Program-made: the position numbers and the translations under genes
DNA from: Novosphingobium sp. CECT 9465
GTDB lineage: Bacteria; Pseudomonadota; Alphaproteobacteria; Sphingomonadales; Sphingomonadaceae
Assembly: GCF_920987055.1 (NCBI RefSeq)
Contig: NZ_CAKLBX010000001.1
Location: forward strand, 3,086,501 to 3,150,500
Reading direction: 5' to 3'
Length of the DNA: 64,000 nucleotides
The notes under the pieces: generated by a model
Seen by the model: only the letters and a program-made list of their open reading frames with translations
Told to the model about the DNA's origin: nothing
The model's database searches: none
Shown: one piece after another, positions 26,016 through 36,252 of the stretch
Position numbering within the stretch: position 1 is the first letter of the stretch
Layout of the letters: each line of letters starts with the position of its first letter

Positions 26016-28787
26016 TTATCTGCCCGAAATTTCCACGTATCCAATTAGCTCGGCAGAATAGCTTCCATCACCAGTCGCCAGCCCCTTGTGTTTGAGCTCG
26101 CGTTGCAGAGTTGGCTCAACCACATTCCTGAATAGCTCCAGCCTTTCCTCGGCCGTCAGGAAGGGTTTGGCGACCGGTGCGTTCAGATACTGGGCCGACT
26201 GCCTTTCGATCGCAGGCATCCGGGCGCCGTCCGGCTGCACCGCAATTGTCTGGATTGTGGTCCGCCGCTCACCATTCGCGACAGCGGACTCAACAATCCA
26301 GAACGACAGTAGTGTGGGGCTGATGTCATCGCTTGATACGGAAAGGCCCAGTTGTTCTGGCGCCAGCCCTCTCCAGCGACCTAGTTCTTCCTGAACCAAC
26401 GGGTGGTCCAAGCCGAGCAATTCGATGCCTTCCTGGCTCGTGGCGACATCGCGATCGAGCGTGAAACGCACCTTGCGCGACCCATCAACGACCGTCAGAT
26501 CGTAAGTCTGATCATCCACCTTTGCGAGCCGTTGGTGTCGGTCAGGAAGAGAGGATGACATGAACTGGACGATCCGCCCCATGCCAGTCGAGACGTCTGA
26601 AAATGGCTGATACTCGTCGAGGCTGAATCCATCGAGGTCCTGAAACAGATCAAACACGACTTCCCGAGCCTCTCTGGCATTGGATAGCGCGGCCTCGAGT
26701 TCTACTGTGGTTCGTTGCAGGGTGGGGTCAGACAGCGCCTCCTGATAGACGCGGTCGTAGTTCAACCGTTCGGATAGCTGGCCCAAAATCTGGGCCCGCA
26801 GATCCTCAGCGACATTGCCCTGATCGTCAACCTTGCCCAGTGTCCGGGCAATCTCGGTGAGCTTGTCATCCAAGAGCAGGAATATCCGCCCCTCAATCGT
26901 GTCCGAAAGAACGAGATTATAGACCTGCGCAGTGTGCGCCTGGCCGTAGCGATGGATGCGCCCGATCCGCTGCTCCATATCCATCGGATTCCAGGGTAGA
27001 TCGAAATTAAACAGGATACGGGCGAACTGGAGATTAATCCCTTCACGCCCGGCTGCGGTGCAGACCAGAACACGGGGGCCATCTTTCATCCGGAAGCGGC
27101 GCTCAGCCGCGGTCTTGGCGCCATGGTCGCCGCCGCGCAGCACGACAACGCCTTGGCCAGGATACGCTTGCTCGATCTCACGGGCGATCAGATCGACCGT
27201 ACCGAGATAGGTCGCAAAGATGACGACCTTCTCGCCAGGATTTTGACGCCAAAGCGTTCCCAAACCATCCAGCAGCTTCTGGACCTTGGTCTCGCGTGAT
27301 GGCGGGAACGATTCGAGCAGGTCCCCGATGCGCAGCCGTTCCTCCGGCAGATGAAGATCCACGACCGACGAGGCGATATCTTCGACATGCGACGCAGCGA
27401 ACTCACTGCCATAGGGATCAGAGGCCATTTCCAGAGCATCGTCGTCGAGCTTTCTTGCAAGCCGATACTTGAGATCAGCCATCACTCGGTCGACTTCGCT
27501 GCGCCCCATCGGGTCGCGGCCGAGGTCCCATTCCAGATGGATCAGTTCGCGGGCTTCATCGTACAGTCGCTCGCGACCTTCGATATCGAGCTCGCGGTCG
27601 CGGAGAAGGGCTTCCCTGAGTGTCAGCATCAAGAGTCGACGCTTCAAGGTCCGGCGGACAGCAGCGAAGCTCGAAGCCGCGATCTTCTGGAAAATCGCCA
27701 TCAGAAAGCCTAAAGCCCGCCCTTGGTTACCCGTGCGCTTGGCCAGATCGAAACCGTCCTCGAGATACTCCCGCAGCTTTTCGTAAAAGTCGCGTTCCTG
27801 CTCCTGCATTAGGAAAGACTCGGTGTGCACCCAGCGCCTGGCAAACAGCGGCTCACCGTCCGGCTTGCAGGCGTCCGCCTTTGTCCGGCGGTACATGACC
27901 GTATTCAGGCGGTGCCTGTGCTCCACCATCTCCTCGGGTCCGCCAAACAAGGTCGGATTGAGCAGCTGGATCAGCATCCAGAATTGGAAGTGGTTGCCCT
28001 GGTGAGGCGTGGCCGACAGCAGGAGGAGGTCCCGCGTATGCCCCTTAAGAGCCTCCGCCAGCTTGTAGTTTTCGGTCTTTTTGACCTTCCCACCGGTCCT
28101 ATAGGCGGTAAGGTGATGGGCTTCGTCAAAGACCACCAGATCCCACCTTGGGGCGTCCAAAAGGCGCTTGATCCGATTTGGTCGCTTAAGCGTGTCGATA
28201 CTCGCAATCAGCAGGTCATGCTTCGCGAATGCGTTGGTCTTTCGATCTGTGATGTCACCTTCTGAACCGAAAACCTCGAAGTCGAGATTGAAGATTTCGT
28301 TCAGTTCACGATGCCAGTTGTTCACCAGCCCTGCCGGCACCACCATGAGCGCGCGGTTGAGTTCTCCGCGGCTGGCCAGCTCTCTCAAGACCAGCGCGGT
28401 CTCGATCGTTTTGCCCAGTCCCACTTCATCGGCGATCAAAAACCTACGGGGTGATGCCGTCGCAATCCGGTGTGTAAGGACCACCTGATGCGGCAAGAGG
28501 TCGATGCGAGCTGACGTCAGCGCGGAGGCGCTCTCCATCAGCGGTAAGACATGCGCCTCGTATGAAAGCCAAGCCTCGCGCGCCCTATCCTCTGTGCCTT
28601 CAACCGATCGAAGAATCCGCTCGGTGCGAGAGAGCTCGAGCCGTACCGCAGTGATCGGTACGCGGCGCTCGCCGACACTGAAAAACGCGCGGAGGTAGCC
28701 GTCACGAGCAGGGTCAAGGACAACGCCTGGGCCAAATTCTTGATGCGTAATTCGTTCGCCGGGCTGTAATTGAGATGATGAATCCAC
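26016..28787 (-). CDS. SNF2-family helicase of a BREX/Pgl-like defence operon
   Basis: The 923-residue protein has an N-terminal domain of about 100 residues, then the two helicase lobes: LIADEVGLGKTIETALVL (Walker A, about residue 138), VVFDEAHHLTAYR (about residue 223), LLLLSATPHQGNH, and lobe two with GREGINLQFARILFN and QRIGRIHRYGQ (about residue 640). A long C-terminal domain without a recognised motif follows. It resembles the COG0553 helicases (brxHII) of PglZ systems. It is the last gene of a leftward operon, starting 10 bases after the 166-residue protein's stop. Confidence 0.9.
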   Translation of the reverse strand: MDSSSQLQPGERITHQEFGPGVVLDPARDGYLRAFFSVGERRVPITAVRLELSRTERILRSVEGTEDRAREAWLSYEAHVLPLMESASALTSARIDLLPHQVVLTHRIATASPRRFLIADEVGLGKTIETALVLRELASRGELNRALMVVPAGLVNNWHRELNEIFNLDFEVFGSEGDITDRKTNAFAKHDLLIASIDTLKRPNRIKRLLDAPRWDLVVFDEAHHLTAYRTGGKVKKTENYKLAEALKGHTRDLLLLSATPHQGNHFQFWMLIQLLNPTLFGGPEEMVEHRHRLNTVMYRRTKADACKPDGEPLFARRWVHTESFLMQEQERDFYEKLREYLEDGFDLAKRTGNQGRALGFLMAIFQKIAASSFAAVRRTLKRRLLMLTLREALLRDRELDIEGRERLYDEARELIHLEWDLGRDPMGRSEVDRVMADLKYRLARKLDDDALEMASDPYGSEFAASHVEDIASSVVDLHLPEERLRIGDLLESFPPSRETKVQKLLDGLGTLWRQNPGEKVVIFATYLGTVDLIAREIEQAYPGQGVVVLRGGDHGAKTAAERRFRMKDGPRVLVCTAAGREGINLQFARILFNFDLPWNPMDMEQRIGRIHRYGQAHTAQVYNLVLSDTIEGRIFLLLDDKLTEIARTLGKVDDQGNVAEDLRAQILGQLSERLNYDRVYQEALSDPTLQRTTVELEAALSNAREAREVVFDLFQDLDGFSLDEYQPFSDVSTGMGRIVQFMSSSLPDRHQRLAKVDDQTYDLTVVDGSRKVRFTLDRDVATSQEGIELLGLDHPLVQEELGRWRGLAPEQLGLSVSSDDISPTLLSFWIVESAVANGERRTTIQTIAVQPDGARMPAIERQSAQYLNAPVAKPFLTAEERLELFRNVVEPTLQRELKHKGLATGDGSYSAELIGYVEISGR

Positions 28788-28796
28788 GCGCTGACC

Positions 28797-29297
28797 TCAG
28801 GTAATTCGCAGGTGGAAGAGTCCGGCGGGCTTGGCACCATCACGAAGAAGGATTTCCTGCGGATATTCGTTAGCTTCGCCCCACAGGATGCGCCCAAAGG
28901 CCAAAAGGCTATCGGTATGAGGTGCCGCGCAGCGCCATTCTACGGAGTCTGTGGCAGGATGAAACTTGATGCGCCCGTACCCAGAGGGTAGCCAAAAGAT
29001 AAGTGCGGCTTCGCTCTCATAATGCGCTTGGAACGAGAGGATCGCGTCTTTGACCGTTTCGCCCAGCCATGCTTCCGCATCGCCGGGCACCAGCAGGTCA
29101 AGGCTTCCCTCCAGTCCCGCGACGACAAGGGTGTCGTTGCCGTTGCTAGGCAAGTCTTCTGGCCAGTTTCCTGCCGACTGGAGGAATTGCCGCAGGCTCC
29201 AGACCTCGTTTGCCATACAGACCTGGTTGCGCGCTTCTTCATCCCAAATCCAGCTGGTGCCGCGTCGCTGCCAGACGGTGTCGAGTGTATGCTTCAA
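28797..29297 (-). CDS. 166-residue unassigned protein inside the defence operon
   Basis: This protein begins MKHTLDTVWQRRGTSWIWDE and ends GLFHLRIT; it is acidic and tryptophan-rich (five or more Trp). No catalytic motif, membrane segment or HTH is visible. The ATG overlaps the methylase stop (ATGA), so it is translated with the methylase, and it lies 10 bases before the helicase. It is a likely dedicated partner of methylase or helicase. It is not recognisably BrxA, BrxB or BrxF. Confidence 0.8.
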   Translation of the reverse strand: MKHTLDTVWQRRGTSWIWDEEARNQVCMANEVWSLRQFLQSAGNWPEDLPSNGNDTLVVAGLEGSLDLLVPGDAEAWLGETVKDAILSFQAHYESEAALIFWLPSGYGRIKFHPATDSVEWRCAAPHTDSLLAFGRILWGEANEYPQEILLRDGAKPAGLFHLRIT

Positions 29298-32200
29298 AGA
29301 TCATACTCCTCGAACAGCGAGCCTTGCTGGGGTTTAGTTGCCTGAGACGCAGCCCAAGAATTGTAGATGGTCACGGCGCGCGATGCGGCATTACGGTTAG
29401 CTTGGTCTGGACCATTGCGTTGCAGCCATTCCAACAGCGGTTTCAGCGCTACGTGGGGTTTGAAGTTTTCGTTTTTTAATGTGTCGGACGCGTTGATCCC
29501 GCTGCCATCGAAGCACGACCCGATGAGCACTAGCGCTTGGTCCAGGTCTGATGTTAGCCGACGTTTATGCCTCCCCGACCAGTCACGGGCAAAGTCGAGC
29601 GGGTCCACGCGGGCGAAAACCTTGCTCTTTTCCGAGCACCAGCCACGCTGTTCGAATTCATCTGGAGTAGTGATCGAGCCCTTGAGAAACTTCTGGAGCT
29701 GGTCTCGTTTCATCTCGATGGCGGTGCCGAACGTGCGGAGGAACTGGCGCGTGATTGGCTCCGCGTTGACGGGGGGCGGTTCCTTGCCCTTGTCGGCGTC
29801 CTCATCGATGAGCTGGTTAATGCCGACGAGCGCATCCTTTACGGTGATCGGCCTCCCTTCGTCGACATAGACCTTGCCATAGTGACGAGAGAAATACTCC
29901 AGGGCCTTGCCTCGCCGGATCACCTGAATGTCAGCAGCAGGCAGACCTTCCTTGGCGTGATTTTCCAGCATCGCCTGCAACTGGCGCACGTCGGCCATTA
30001 CCTCGCGCCGCATGCGCCCCCAGCTGACTGGTGTCGGCTCCTCCGTGCGTTTACGGCAAACGTGGATAATGTCGTACTCAATGGTCTTTGACCCAAACTC
30101 TCCGTCGCCTTTTGTCTCGTCAGAACGGATCGGATAGGTCGCCTCAAGATAGTAGCCTGCATCGAAAAGGGACTCGAGTACGGCAACCCACGGTTCGTCT
30201 TCGCTGTGGTGGAAGGTGAACGCCAAAATCCCACCCGGCTTCAGGATGCGATGTGCTTCATGCCAGCATTCGGTGAGGAGCCGCTTATAAAAACCGTCTG
30301 GGTCGTCAGGTTCTCTAGCTCGGTTCGCCACCGCCTCCAAAGATTTCGGCGTGTGCTCTGAGCCAAAATAATCAGGATACTTTTCTTTGAGCGCGAGTCG
30401 TAGCCATACATAAAAGAAGTCAGAGAGCTCTGAGTAATGCAGAAGTCCTCCAAATGGAGGGTCGGTTATTACAAGGTCTATGCTATGACTATCGAGCCAA
30501 TTTATTTCTGTTGAAGAACCGCAGAATAGTTTCGGATTTCCAACAGAATCTCCCGGCCATGTTTTTATCGATTTCCCAGGAATTTCATTTGAAAGTGAAA
30601 AACTGGTCCTCTCCAAATTCTGCTTTGAAGTGGTTTCCCAAGGATTTTCTTTCCAATCCAGAGTCTCTTCAAGAGATGAAATGCACGAATTCCAATTTCC
30701 ACGGCCGTAAGGAGCGAAAACGCAATTCTCGACAACTGTAGATTTTGGGTGATAATTGTTATTTGAAAACATTGGCTCAAGCTGGTCAGCTTTGATGTTC
30801 CAAATTGTAAAAAGGCACTGATTTCTGAGATACTGCTGAAAAACGCTTAGCAAATACTCCCGTACATTCCAGTTGTAATTTCCAGTCGTCATAATCGCTT
30901 TTAGTATCTGGGTGTGAACCAAAAGCTGGCGCGGATTGAACATAGTCCACCAATGGGTGAAGCCGTGGTTCGGAACCCCTCCCTGCAAATGATGGGTCAT
31001 AAAACCATAAGGCAATTCTGATTTAGGCCAATAGGCAGCCAAATCTGTGTCCTTACGTTCCTCCCACTCGGACAGCGCAGCGTCGTACTGATCTGCTAGA
31101 TTATGGTCGAACGGCGCAAAGAAACGCCCGCTGTATGACGCACCGGCTGCATCTCGCGCAGGTGCATATCCGTGAATGGCGTAGCCGGCCATAGGTCCCG
31201 TCTTGCCTGATGCCTTGACGGTGTCCAGAACATCTTGAACTGTCCCACATGCACCGCAGGCGTAGTTTGACTTCTTGGGAACCGTGCCAGTATCAGGTTT
31301 AAAGGTGACCCCAGTTTCGGGGCAGGTTACCTCAGCCGGGAGTTCGCCACGCACTTCCAGTAGACGGATTTTTGAGGCGCGTTCCTGATTCCACCTCGTG
31401 GATGAAGCTACATCATCTTGCGCAGCTCCTCCATAAGAACGACTGTTGGGATCTTGCTTCGGGCTGCCCGCTAGCCATTGAGGATGAACCAGAAGGCTCA
31501 ATTCGACCTTTTTGTTGGTCGCCTTGCCAAGTTTAATAAGCGCCGTATGCCCGCAGTGTGGGCATACGACACCCCTTTTTCGATCAAGAATGGAATATGG
31601 ATGTTCAGACGGTGCTACGAAGAGGGGCACGTCCGGGGCCATTCGCGCCGCACTTTCTTCGACATGAAATTCTTCATGACATTTGCTGCAAGTGTGCTCC
31701 CAGTGTTTCACACTGATGGATTTGACCGCCATTAGGGACTTTGTCATAATTGGAGTGCGGTGACCGCATCCCGTCACCTGACAGGGCCCATGTTTCGCCC
31801 AAAAAGTGTAGATGATTTCTGGACCTTCGTAACTATACTCTGGGCGCTGTTCCAGGGTCAACGACAGTGGATCAAAGTCAGCCGGCATTAAGCGTTTGGT
31901 TGGCAGATGTGTCCAATTTCCCTTCTCACCGTTTGGTCCATCACAATAATAGAAGGGCATGATTTGAGGCTTCACCACAGCCTCAATGTCGGCGAGCAGA
32001 CGTTTGACCTCGCCCCGATTTGCATCGGAAAGCTCTTGCTTGACCACAAACCACGCCACTGGGTTCAGGTCATTGCCAACCATCTCCATTCCTAGACGGG
32101 AGCCCTCAACAAGCGTGGTGCCCCCCCCCATAAAAATGTCGGCTACCTTCAGGTTTTTAAAAGAACCCTTCTTTTGATAATTTGCGTAGTAGTTGTCCCA

Positions 32201-32506
32201 GACAAGCTTGGCCGCGTGTGACTGATCCTCTGGTGCCTCTGTGGCAGCTGCAATAAGCATGGCACGAAACACACTCGGCTGTCGTCGCGCCCACCATTTT
32301 GACATTTGGTAAATCGGCTTTTTAGTCCCACCAGAAGACGCTTCTATCGCAGACAATGAGTTTATTGTGACAATAGGGAAATCTATTTCCAAGCAGGTCT
32401 TAACGCGATTCGGATCATTAAAGTCGACGGTCCGAAGCGAGACAGCCTTGCCTGCGCCGACGGCCTTCGCGACTTCCTGTGCCAACAATTCTTTTTTCGA
32501 TGCCAT
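29294..32506 (-). CDS. DUF1156-type adenine-specific DNA methyltransferase
   Basis: The 1070-residue protein begins with the DUF1156 region (FPIVTINSLSAIEASSGGTKKP ... YQMSKWWARRQPSVFRAML, in parts). It carries the SAM-binding DIFMGGGTTLVEG near residue 115 and the catalytic DPPFGG near residue 685. Between them are several Cys pairs (CSKCHEEFH; CPHCGHTAL; CGACGTVQ) forming zinc ribbons. This is the COG1743/pglXI type found in BREX-like systems, expected to mark self DNA at adenine. The central stretch (about 30400-32350) looks more AT-rich than both ends. The ATG at 32506 is used; the frame opens at a TTG three codons upstream. Confidence 0.92.
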   Translation of the reverse strand: MASKKELLAQEVAKAVGAGKAVSLRTVDFNDPNRVKTCLEIDFPIVTINSLSAIEASSGGTKKPIYQMSKWWARRQPSVFRAMLIAAATEAPEDQSHAAKLVWDNYYANYQKKGSFKNLKVADIFMGGGTTLVEGSRLGMEMVGNDLNPVAWFVVKQELSDANRGEVKRLLADIEAVVKPQIMPFYYCDGPNGEKGNWTHLPTKRLMPADFDPLSLTLEQRPEYSYEGPEIIYTFWAKHGPCQVTGCGHRTPIMTKSLMAVKSISVKHWEHTCSKCHEEFHVEESAARMAPDVPLFVAPSEHPYSILDRKRGVVCPHCGHTALIKLGKATNKKVELSLLVHPQWLAGSPKQDPNSRSYGGAAQDDVASSTRWNQERASKIRLLEVRGELPAEVTCPETGVTFKPDTGTVPKKSNYACGACGTVQDVLDTVKASGKTGPMAGYAIHGYAPARDAAGASYSGRFFAPFDHNLADQYDAALSEWEERKDTDLAAYWPKSELPYGFMTHHLQGGVPNHGFTHWWTMFNPRQLLVHTQILKAIMTTGNYNWNVREYLLSVFQQYLRNQCLFTIWNIKADQLEPMFSNNNYHPKSTVVENCVFAPYGRGNWNSCISSLEETLDWKENPWETTSKQNLERTSFSLSNEIPGKSIKTWPGDSVGNPKLFCGSSTEINWLDSHSIDLVITDPPFGGLLHYSELSDFFYVWLRLALKEKYPDYFGSEHTPKSLEAVANRAREPDDPDGFYKRLLTECWHEAHRILKPGGILAFTFHHSEDEPWVAVLESLFDAGYYLEATYPIRSDETKGDGEFGSKTIEYDIIHVCRKRTEEPTPVSWGRMRREVMADVRQLQAMLENHAKEGLPAADIQVIRRGKALEYFSRHYGKVYVDEGRPITVKDALVGINQLIDEDADKGKEPPPVNAEPITRQFLRTFGTAIEMKRDQLQKFLKGSITTPDEFEQRGWCSEKSKVFARVDPLDFARDWSGRHKRRLTSDLDQALVLIGSCFDGSGINASDTLKNENFKPHVALKPLLEWLQRNGPDQANRNAASRAVTIYNSWAASQATKPQQGSLFEEYDL

Positions 32507-32518
32507 CTGGCGCAATCC

Positions 32519-33508
32519 TTACTTGGTAATTTCGACAAAGGGCGACAGCACTTCGAGGAGCGAGAGGCCGCCATGGGTCAAAGTGGGGTATCCGCCCTGG
32601 CTCTTCCATTTCCAACGGCCAACGGCGAGCCGGTGTTCGCCGTGAGGGCTGTGGATTTGAAGAGCGACTGGGGGAACGAAGGGCCCGGTTTCTCCGCCTC
32701 CCTTTGAACTGCGTCTGCTGGCAAACGTCGACTTCAGAAATTGGCCGACCTCGCCATCAGCATCTGGGAAGTAGCCGGTCGCGGCGTAGCCATGGTCAGA
32801 CGTAATGACCAACCGACGACCGGTTGCGAGACGTTCAACGAACGACCAGAAATCGTCGCTTGTGAGCTGATTGGTGGCGTCACGAATCAAGGTATCGAGC
32901 CCCTGACCAGCAACAGCGCCATCATGAACCTTGCTGTCCGGCCAATGGTGCCAGAAAACCCAGTTTTTTACGCCGTTGATTAGACCCGCACAGTCCTTCC
33001 AAGGCATGTCGACGCATTCCGTCGCGGTCGGTTGGAGCCTATGCGCGAGACCTCCACCATTGTTTTGCAATTGGCTCCGGCTTCCAAAGCCGAGGGCCTT
33101 CGCAAATTCATTGGTTTCGCCGGGCAGCTCAGAGGCATTTGCGGAAACTTCATGGAGGGCAAAGCCTCGCTCCTTTGCACCCTGAAGAAGCCAAGGGAGT
33201 TCGCGCAGCGATAGGCCGTCCAAGATGAGCACCGCTTTGGCGCTGTATGGTTCCACCCACCAGCGTGCGAGGCGATCTGAATTGCGTTCAACGGTTGAAC
33301 CGAAGCTTTGCCAAAGATCCCACGCGCTGGACGAAAGAAAATGATCGAGCGCACCGATTTCCCGATCGCGCTTGATTACTTCGCTCGGTGCATTGCCCGC
33401 AGCCAATGGTTTTGCCGCAATCTCGACAGCTTTGTCGATGATGACACGCCACGCATCTTCGTCCGAGCCTTTGACCAGACTCTCAAGAACGGTTGCCTCA
33501 AGCGCCAT
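32519..33508 (-). CDS. short PglZ-like alkaline-phosphatase-fold protein
   Basis: At 329 residues this is far shorter than BREX-1 PglZ (about 800). It keeps the core of the fold: AVLILDGLSLRELPWLL near residue 90 (nucleophile region; a serine stands where metal-dependent phosphatases have Ser/Thr), LVITSDHGY near residue 235, and the C-terminal LTHGGLSLLEVLSPFV typical of PglZ. PglZ proteins act as metal-dependent nucleases or phosphatases essential for BREX. Its ATG shares one base with the DUF499 stop, so the genes are translationally coupled. Confidence 0.85.
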   Translation of the reverse strand: MALEATVLESLVKGSDEDAWRVIIDKAVEIAAKPLAAGNAPSEVIKRDREIGALDHFLSSSAWDLWQSFGSTVERNSDRLARWWVEPYSAKAVLILDGLSLRELPWLLQGAKERGFALHEVSANASELPGETNEFAKALGFGSRSQLQNNGGGLAHRLQPTATECVDMPWKDCAGLINGVKNWVFWHHWPDSKVHDGAVAGQGLDTLIRDATNQLTSDDFWSFVERLATGRRLVITSDHGYAATGYFPDADGEVGQFLKSTFASRRSSKGGGETGPFVPPVALQIHSPHGEHRLAVGRWKWKSQGGYPTLTHGGLSLLEVLSPFVEITK

Positions 33509-36252
33509 CAATCGTCCTCCTTCTCGAGGCTAATCTCAAACGTCATGCCATCTGGCAGCTTCTTGAGCAGTTCCTTGAGCTGCGCACCGTTTGCCGCTGA
33601 CACTTTGATCGCCACCTCGGCGACCTTCGTGGCCGGACCAATGCCCCAGCCTTCGAGTTTGCCGATCAAATTGAGCGGTGAAGTTGCCGGATTGTTGAGA
33701 GGAATGCGAGGTTTGGTGCCGGGAGTCACCGCGCCGTCTCCGAAGATACCTCCTGAAGTTGGTCGCGTCTCACCGCCTGCGCTGATCCCACCGCCGAATG
33801 GATTGGGCGGAGGAGGGAGCCCATCACCGAACAGGCCGCCGGTATCACCTTCGCCTGGGGCCGTGGGTGTAACGGGTGCACTTCCACCCGTAGTGGGTAC
33901 TGCCGAAGGTGGCATGAGAGACACCTCGTCAAGCTGCCGACCTGTGAACGAAAGCTTCGAGCGCAGCCGCCTCCACGCTGTCTCTTCATCTTCGCCAGGC
34001 TGCGTTTGCAGGATTTCCATGCCGCGCAGATTGATGGCGACCTTGCCTTTCGCGCAAAGACGAACGATGCGTTCCTTCATGGCCGTCTCACCGAGCCAGG
34101 GTATACAATCCTGACCTGCGGGACGCGGTTCTTGTAGTTCACGCAGCAGTTTGCCTACGGCCGAATTGTCGGCCGCAGCCTCCAAAATCAGATCTTCAAA
34201 ATCTTCAGGCACGAACAAATCATTGACCAAGGCTTCCTCAATTCCCTCGGGAATCTGAGCTCCTTGCTTCTTCAAGCTCTCCACGCTGAAGGCGCATTGG
34301 CTCGGGTCTGCAAAATTCCAGCGATGCAAAACGGCGAAGCGATCAAAACGCTTCTTCAGCATGTCCCGCAACGCGCTTTGGAATTCCGTGTGGAGCTTTT
34401 TGTATTCTGGGTTCTGACCGCTCCATTCTTGCGCCTTCATTTCTGCACGTGCCAGGATCAAGAGGTCGCGATCCTGGTAGGCATTGAGTGAACCAGAACG
34501 CGGGAGCAGAAATCGGATCGTATTCCGCCGCTTCTGCAAATGATCCTTGAGCCAACGGCCGAGCGTGGCGGTGATGTTATCCGGCTCTTCTGGCAGTACC
34601 AATATTGGCAGGCGTTCATCCCAGCGTTCGGGCTGTTCCGCTTCATCGAGCGTTGACCATGGATCGGTCTGCCAAGACTTCGGCAACGCTATGACGCGAA
34701 ATAGCTTGGCCACCTCATCTGTACCACCAATGACATAGCGCACTTGTTTGGACAGTTGGGCTTGATCGGACCCGTCGGTGAATAGCTTGTCGTTCCGCGC
34801 ACAGGCCATCAATTTGGCGCGAGGGTTCTCTTCCTCGCGAAAAACAAGCCGAGGTCCATCTTGGTGGATGTTGAAGCTGTTCTCAATGATGGTCGACAGT
34901 TCGACCTGAAATGCGTTGTCATCAACCGCGTGATCGCGCGTGATATCGACTTGCAGCGTCGATGGCTCTGCACCCGCCAGATTGCCGACTGCAATGGATC
35001 GCAGCCACAATGCGCTGACAATTTCTTGAAGATGCGGAGCAACGCTGGCTTGGTTTGGTACCGCTTCCGTCACGGAAATGATGTTCTGCTGCGCTTTTGC
35101 CCGCAGGGTCCGGTGATGCTCATTCGATACCGAGTCCAGCAGAGCTCCGATGCCGGATGCATCGTCATCTAGTCGGAAATCTGCAGCCGTCAAAACTGGT
35201 GAGGCTTCGCCCCGGCTTTTAAACAGATTTGCCAAGATGCGAATCATATCGCGCGTCTCTTGCGCGTCAGTCGCAATCAGAACTTGCTCTTCGAGCAACC
35301 GCAAGAGGTGCGGCGCAAAAGGCCAAGCCTCAGTGAATTCGTTGCGCTTGCGGTCTTGCTCGGACGGCGGGATATCCTGCAACCGGAAATATTCCACAAC
35401 ATGCTGCGCGATCAGTGCCTCGATCGTTCCACTCGCGATCTGCAACCGGTTGTCAAAAAGGCGATGCAAAAGCATCCGCCGGCGATCTTGTTGGATCCGT
35501 TCAGCGTTGCCTCCAGCCTTGAAGTCGATAGCAACCGGATTGACGCGATGCACCTGCTGGTAAGCGTCGCTACCGCCGTTGCGGACGGAAATCACGAGGA
35601 CCAAAAGATCGGGGCGGTCCTTGGCAATCTCGGATAAAATCTGAATGAAATTGAATGCCCAATTTTTCCATGGGTACTGCTTAGTATTCGTAAGCCCATC
35701 GTACCAAGTTTGGAATTCGTCTAGCAGCAGCATAGTTGGTGCAGCTTCCAGCAATTCAAGAATGAGCTGGTCGGATGGGATATCGGTCTTCGCCGCGCCC
35801 ATACCTTCCCACTTGCCCTTGATGTAGGTGCCGTGCGGGTGGCGATCAAAGAGCAGGTCCCAAAGAAACTTGTAGCGCTGGCGGTGAAGGCTCTCACCAA
35901 TCACCAGCATCCCGTCGCGCAACGCAATGCTTCCAATATGTGGATCGCCGAGCGTGCCTGCCCAAGAGTTTAGCCAAGCGCCAGTCGATGTCGCATCATT
36001 CACGGCGTGGTAGAGCGCAGCCATCAAGTGTGACTTACCGAGCCCACGCTCACCAATGACGACCACTGGCCTTCCCTGGCCTGGGCCGACTGCCTCAATA
36101 CCTTTCAACAGATCGTGAGTAGGGTATGTGATATCGAGGAATTCCTGAGCAGCGATCTGGGTCGCGCCGGTATTGCTATCGTTTGAGAGCTCAATCGCGG
36201 TCCCCTTGAGGCGCTTGCTCTGAAATTCCCCCCTGAGAGTTAGCCCCAACAT
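33508..36252 (-). CDS. DUF499 ATPase (BrxC/PglY-like)
   Basis: The 914-residue AAA+ protein has Walker A GERGLGKSHLMAALY at about residues 67-81 and Walker B PTMLLLDEFQTWYDG at about 170. A long alpha-helical middle follows. A Gly/Pro-rich low-complexity linker (about residues 785-855, e.g. GGLFGDGLPPPPNPFGGG) then leads into a small C-terminal domain. COG1483 ATPases accompany DUF1156 methylases in defence islands. The ATG overlaps the stop of the regulator gene by one base. Confidence 0.9.
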   Translation of the reverse strand: MLGLTLRGEFQSKRLKGTAIELSNDSNTGATQIAAQEFLDITYPTHDLLKGIEAVGPGQGRPVVVIGERGLGKSHLMAALYHAVNDATSTGAWLNSWAGTLGDPHIGSIALRDGMLVIGESLHRQRYKFLWDLLFDRHPHGTYIKGKWEGMGAAKTDIPSDQLILELLEAAPTMLLLDEFQTWYDGLTNTKQYPWKNWAFNFIQILSEIAKDRPDLLVLVISVRNGGSDAYQQVHRVNPVAIDFKAGGNAERIQQDRRRMLLHRLFDNRLQIASGTIEALIAQHVVEYFRLQDIPPSEQDRKRNEFTEAWPFAPHLLRLLEEQVLIATDAQETRDMIRILANLFKSRGEASPVLTAADFRLDDDASGIGALLDSVSNEHHRTLRAKAQQNIISVTEAVPNQASVAPHLQEIVSALWLRSIAVGNLAGAEPSTLQVDITRDHAVDDNAFQVELSTIIENSFNIHQDGPRLVFREEENPRAKLMACARNDKLFTDGSDQAQLSKQVRYVIGGTDEVAKLFRVIALPKSWQTDPWSTLDEAEQPERWDERLPILVLPEEPDNITATLGRWLKDHLQKRRNTIRFLLPRSGSLNAYQDRDLLILARAEMKAQEWSGQNPEYKKLHTEFQSALRDMLKKRFDRFAVLHRWNFADPSQCAFSVESLKKQGAQIPEGIEEALVNDLFVPEDFEDLILEAAADNSAVGKLLRELQEPRPAGQDCIPWLGETAMKERIVRLCAKGKVAINLRGMEILQTQPGEDEETAWRRLRSKLSFTGRQLDEVSLMPPSAVPTTGGSAPVTPTAPGEGDTGGLFGDGLPPPPNPFGGGISAGGETRPTSGGIFGDGAVTPGTKPRIPLNNPATSPLNLIGKLEGWGIGPATKVAEVAIKVSAANGAQLKELLKKLPDGMTFEISLEKEDD

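Noticed and set aside
26016..36252. DISARM system
   Set aside because: DISARM needs DrmA, DrmB and DrmC; the methylase here is DUF1156 type and the partners are PglZ and DUF499, so a BREX/Pgl relation fits better.
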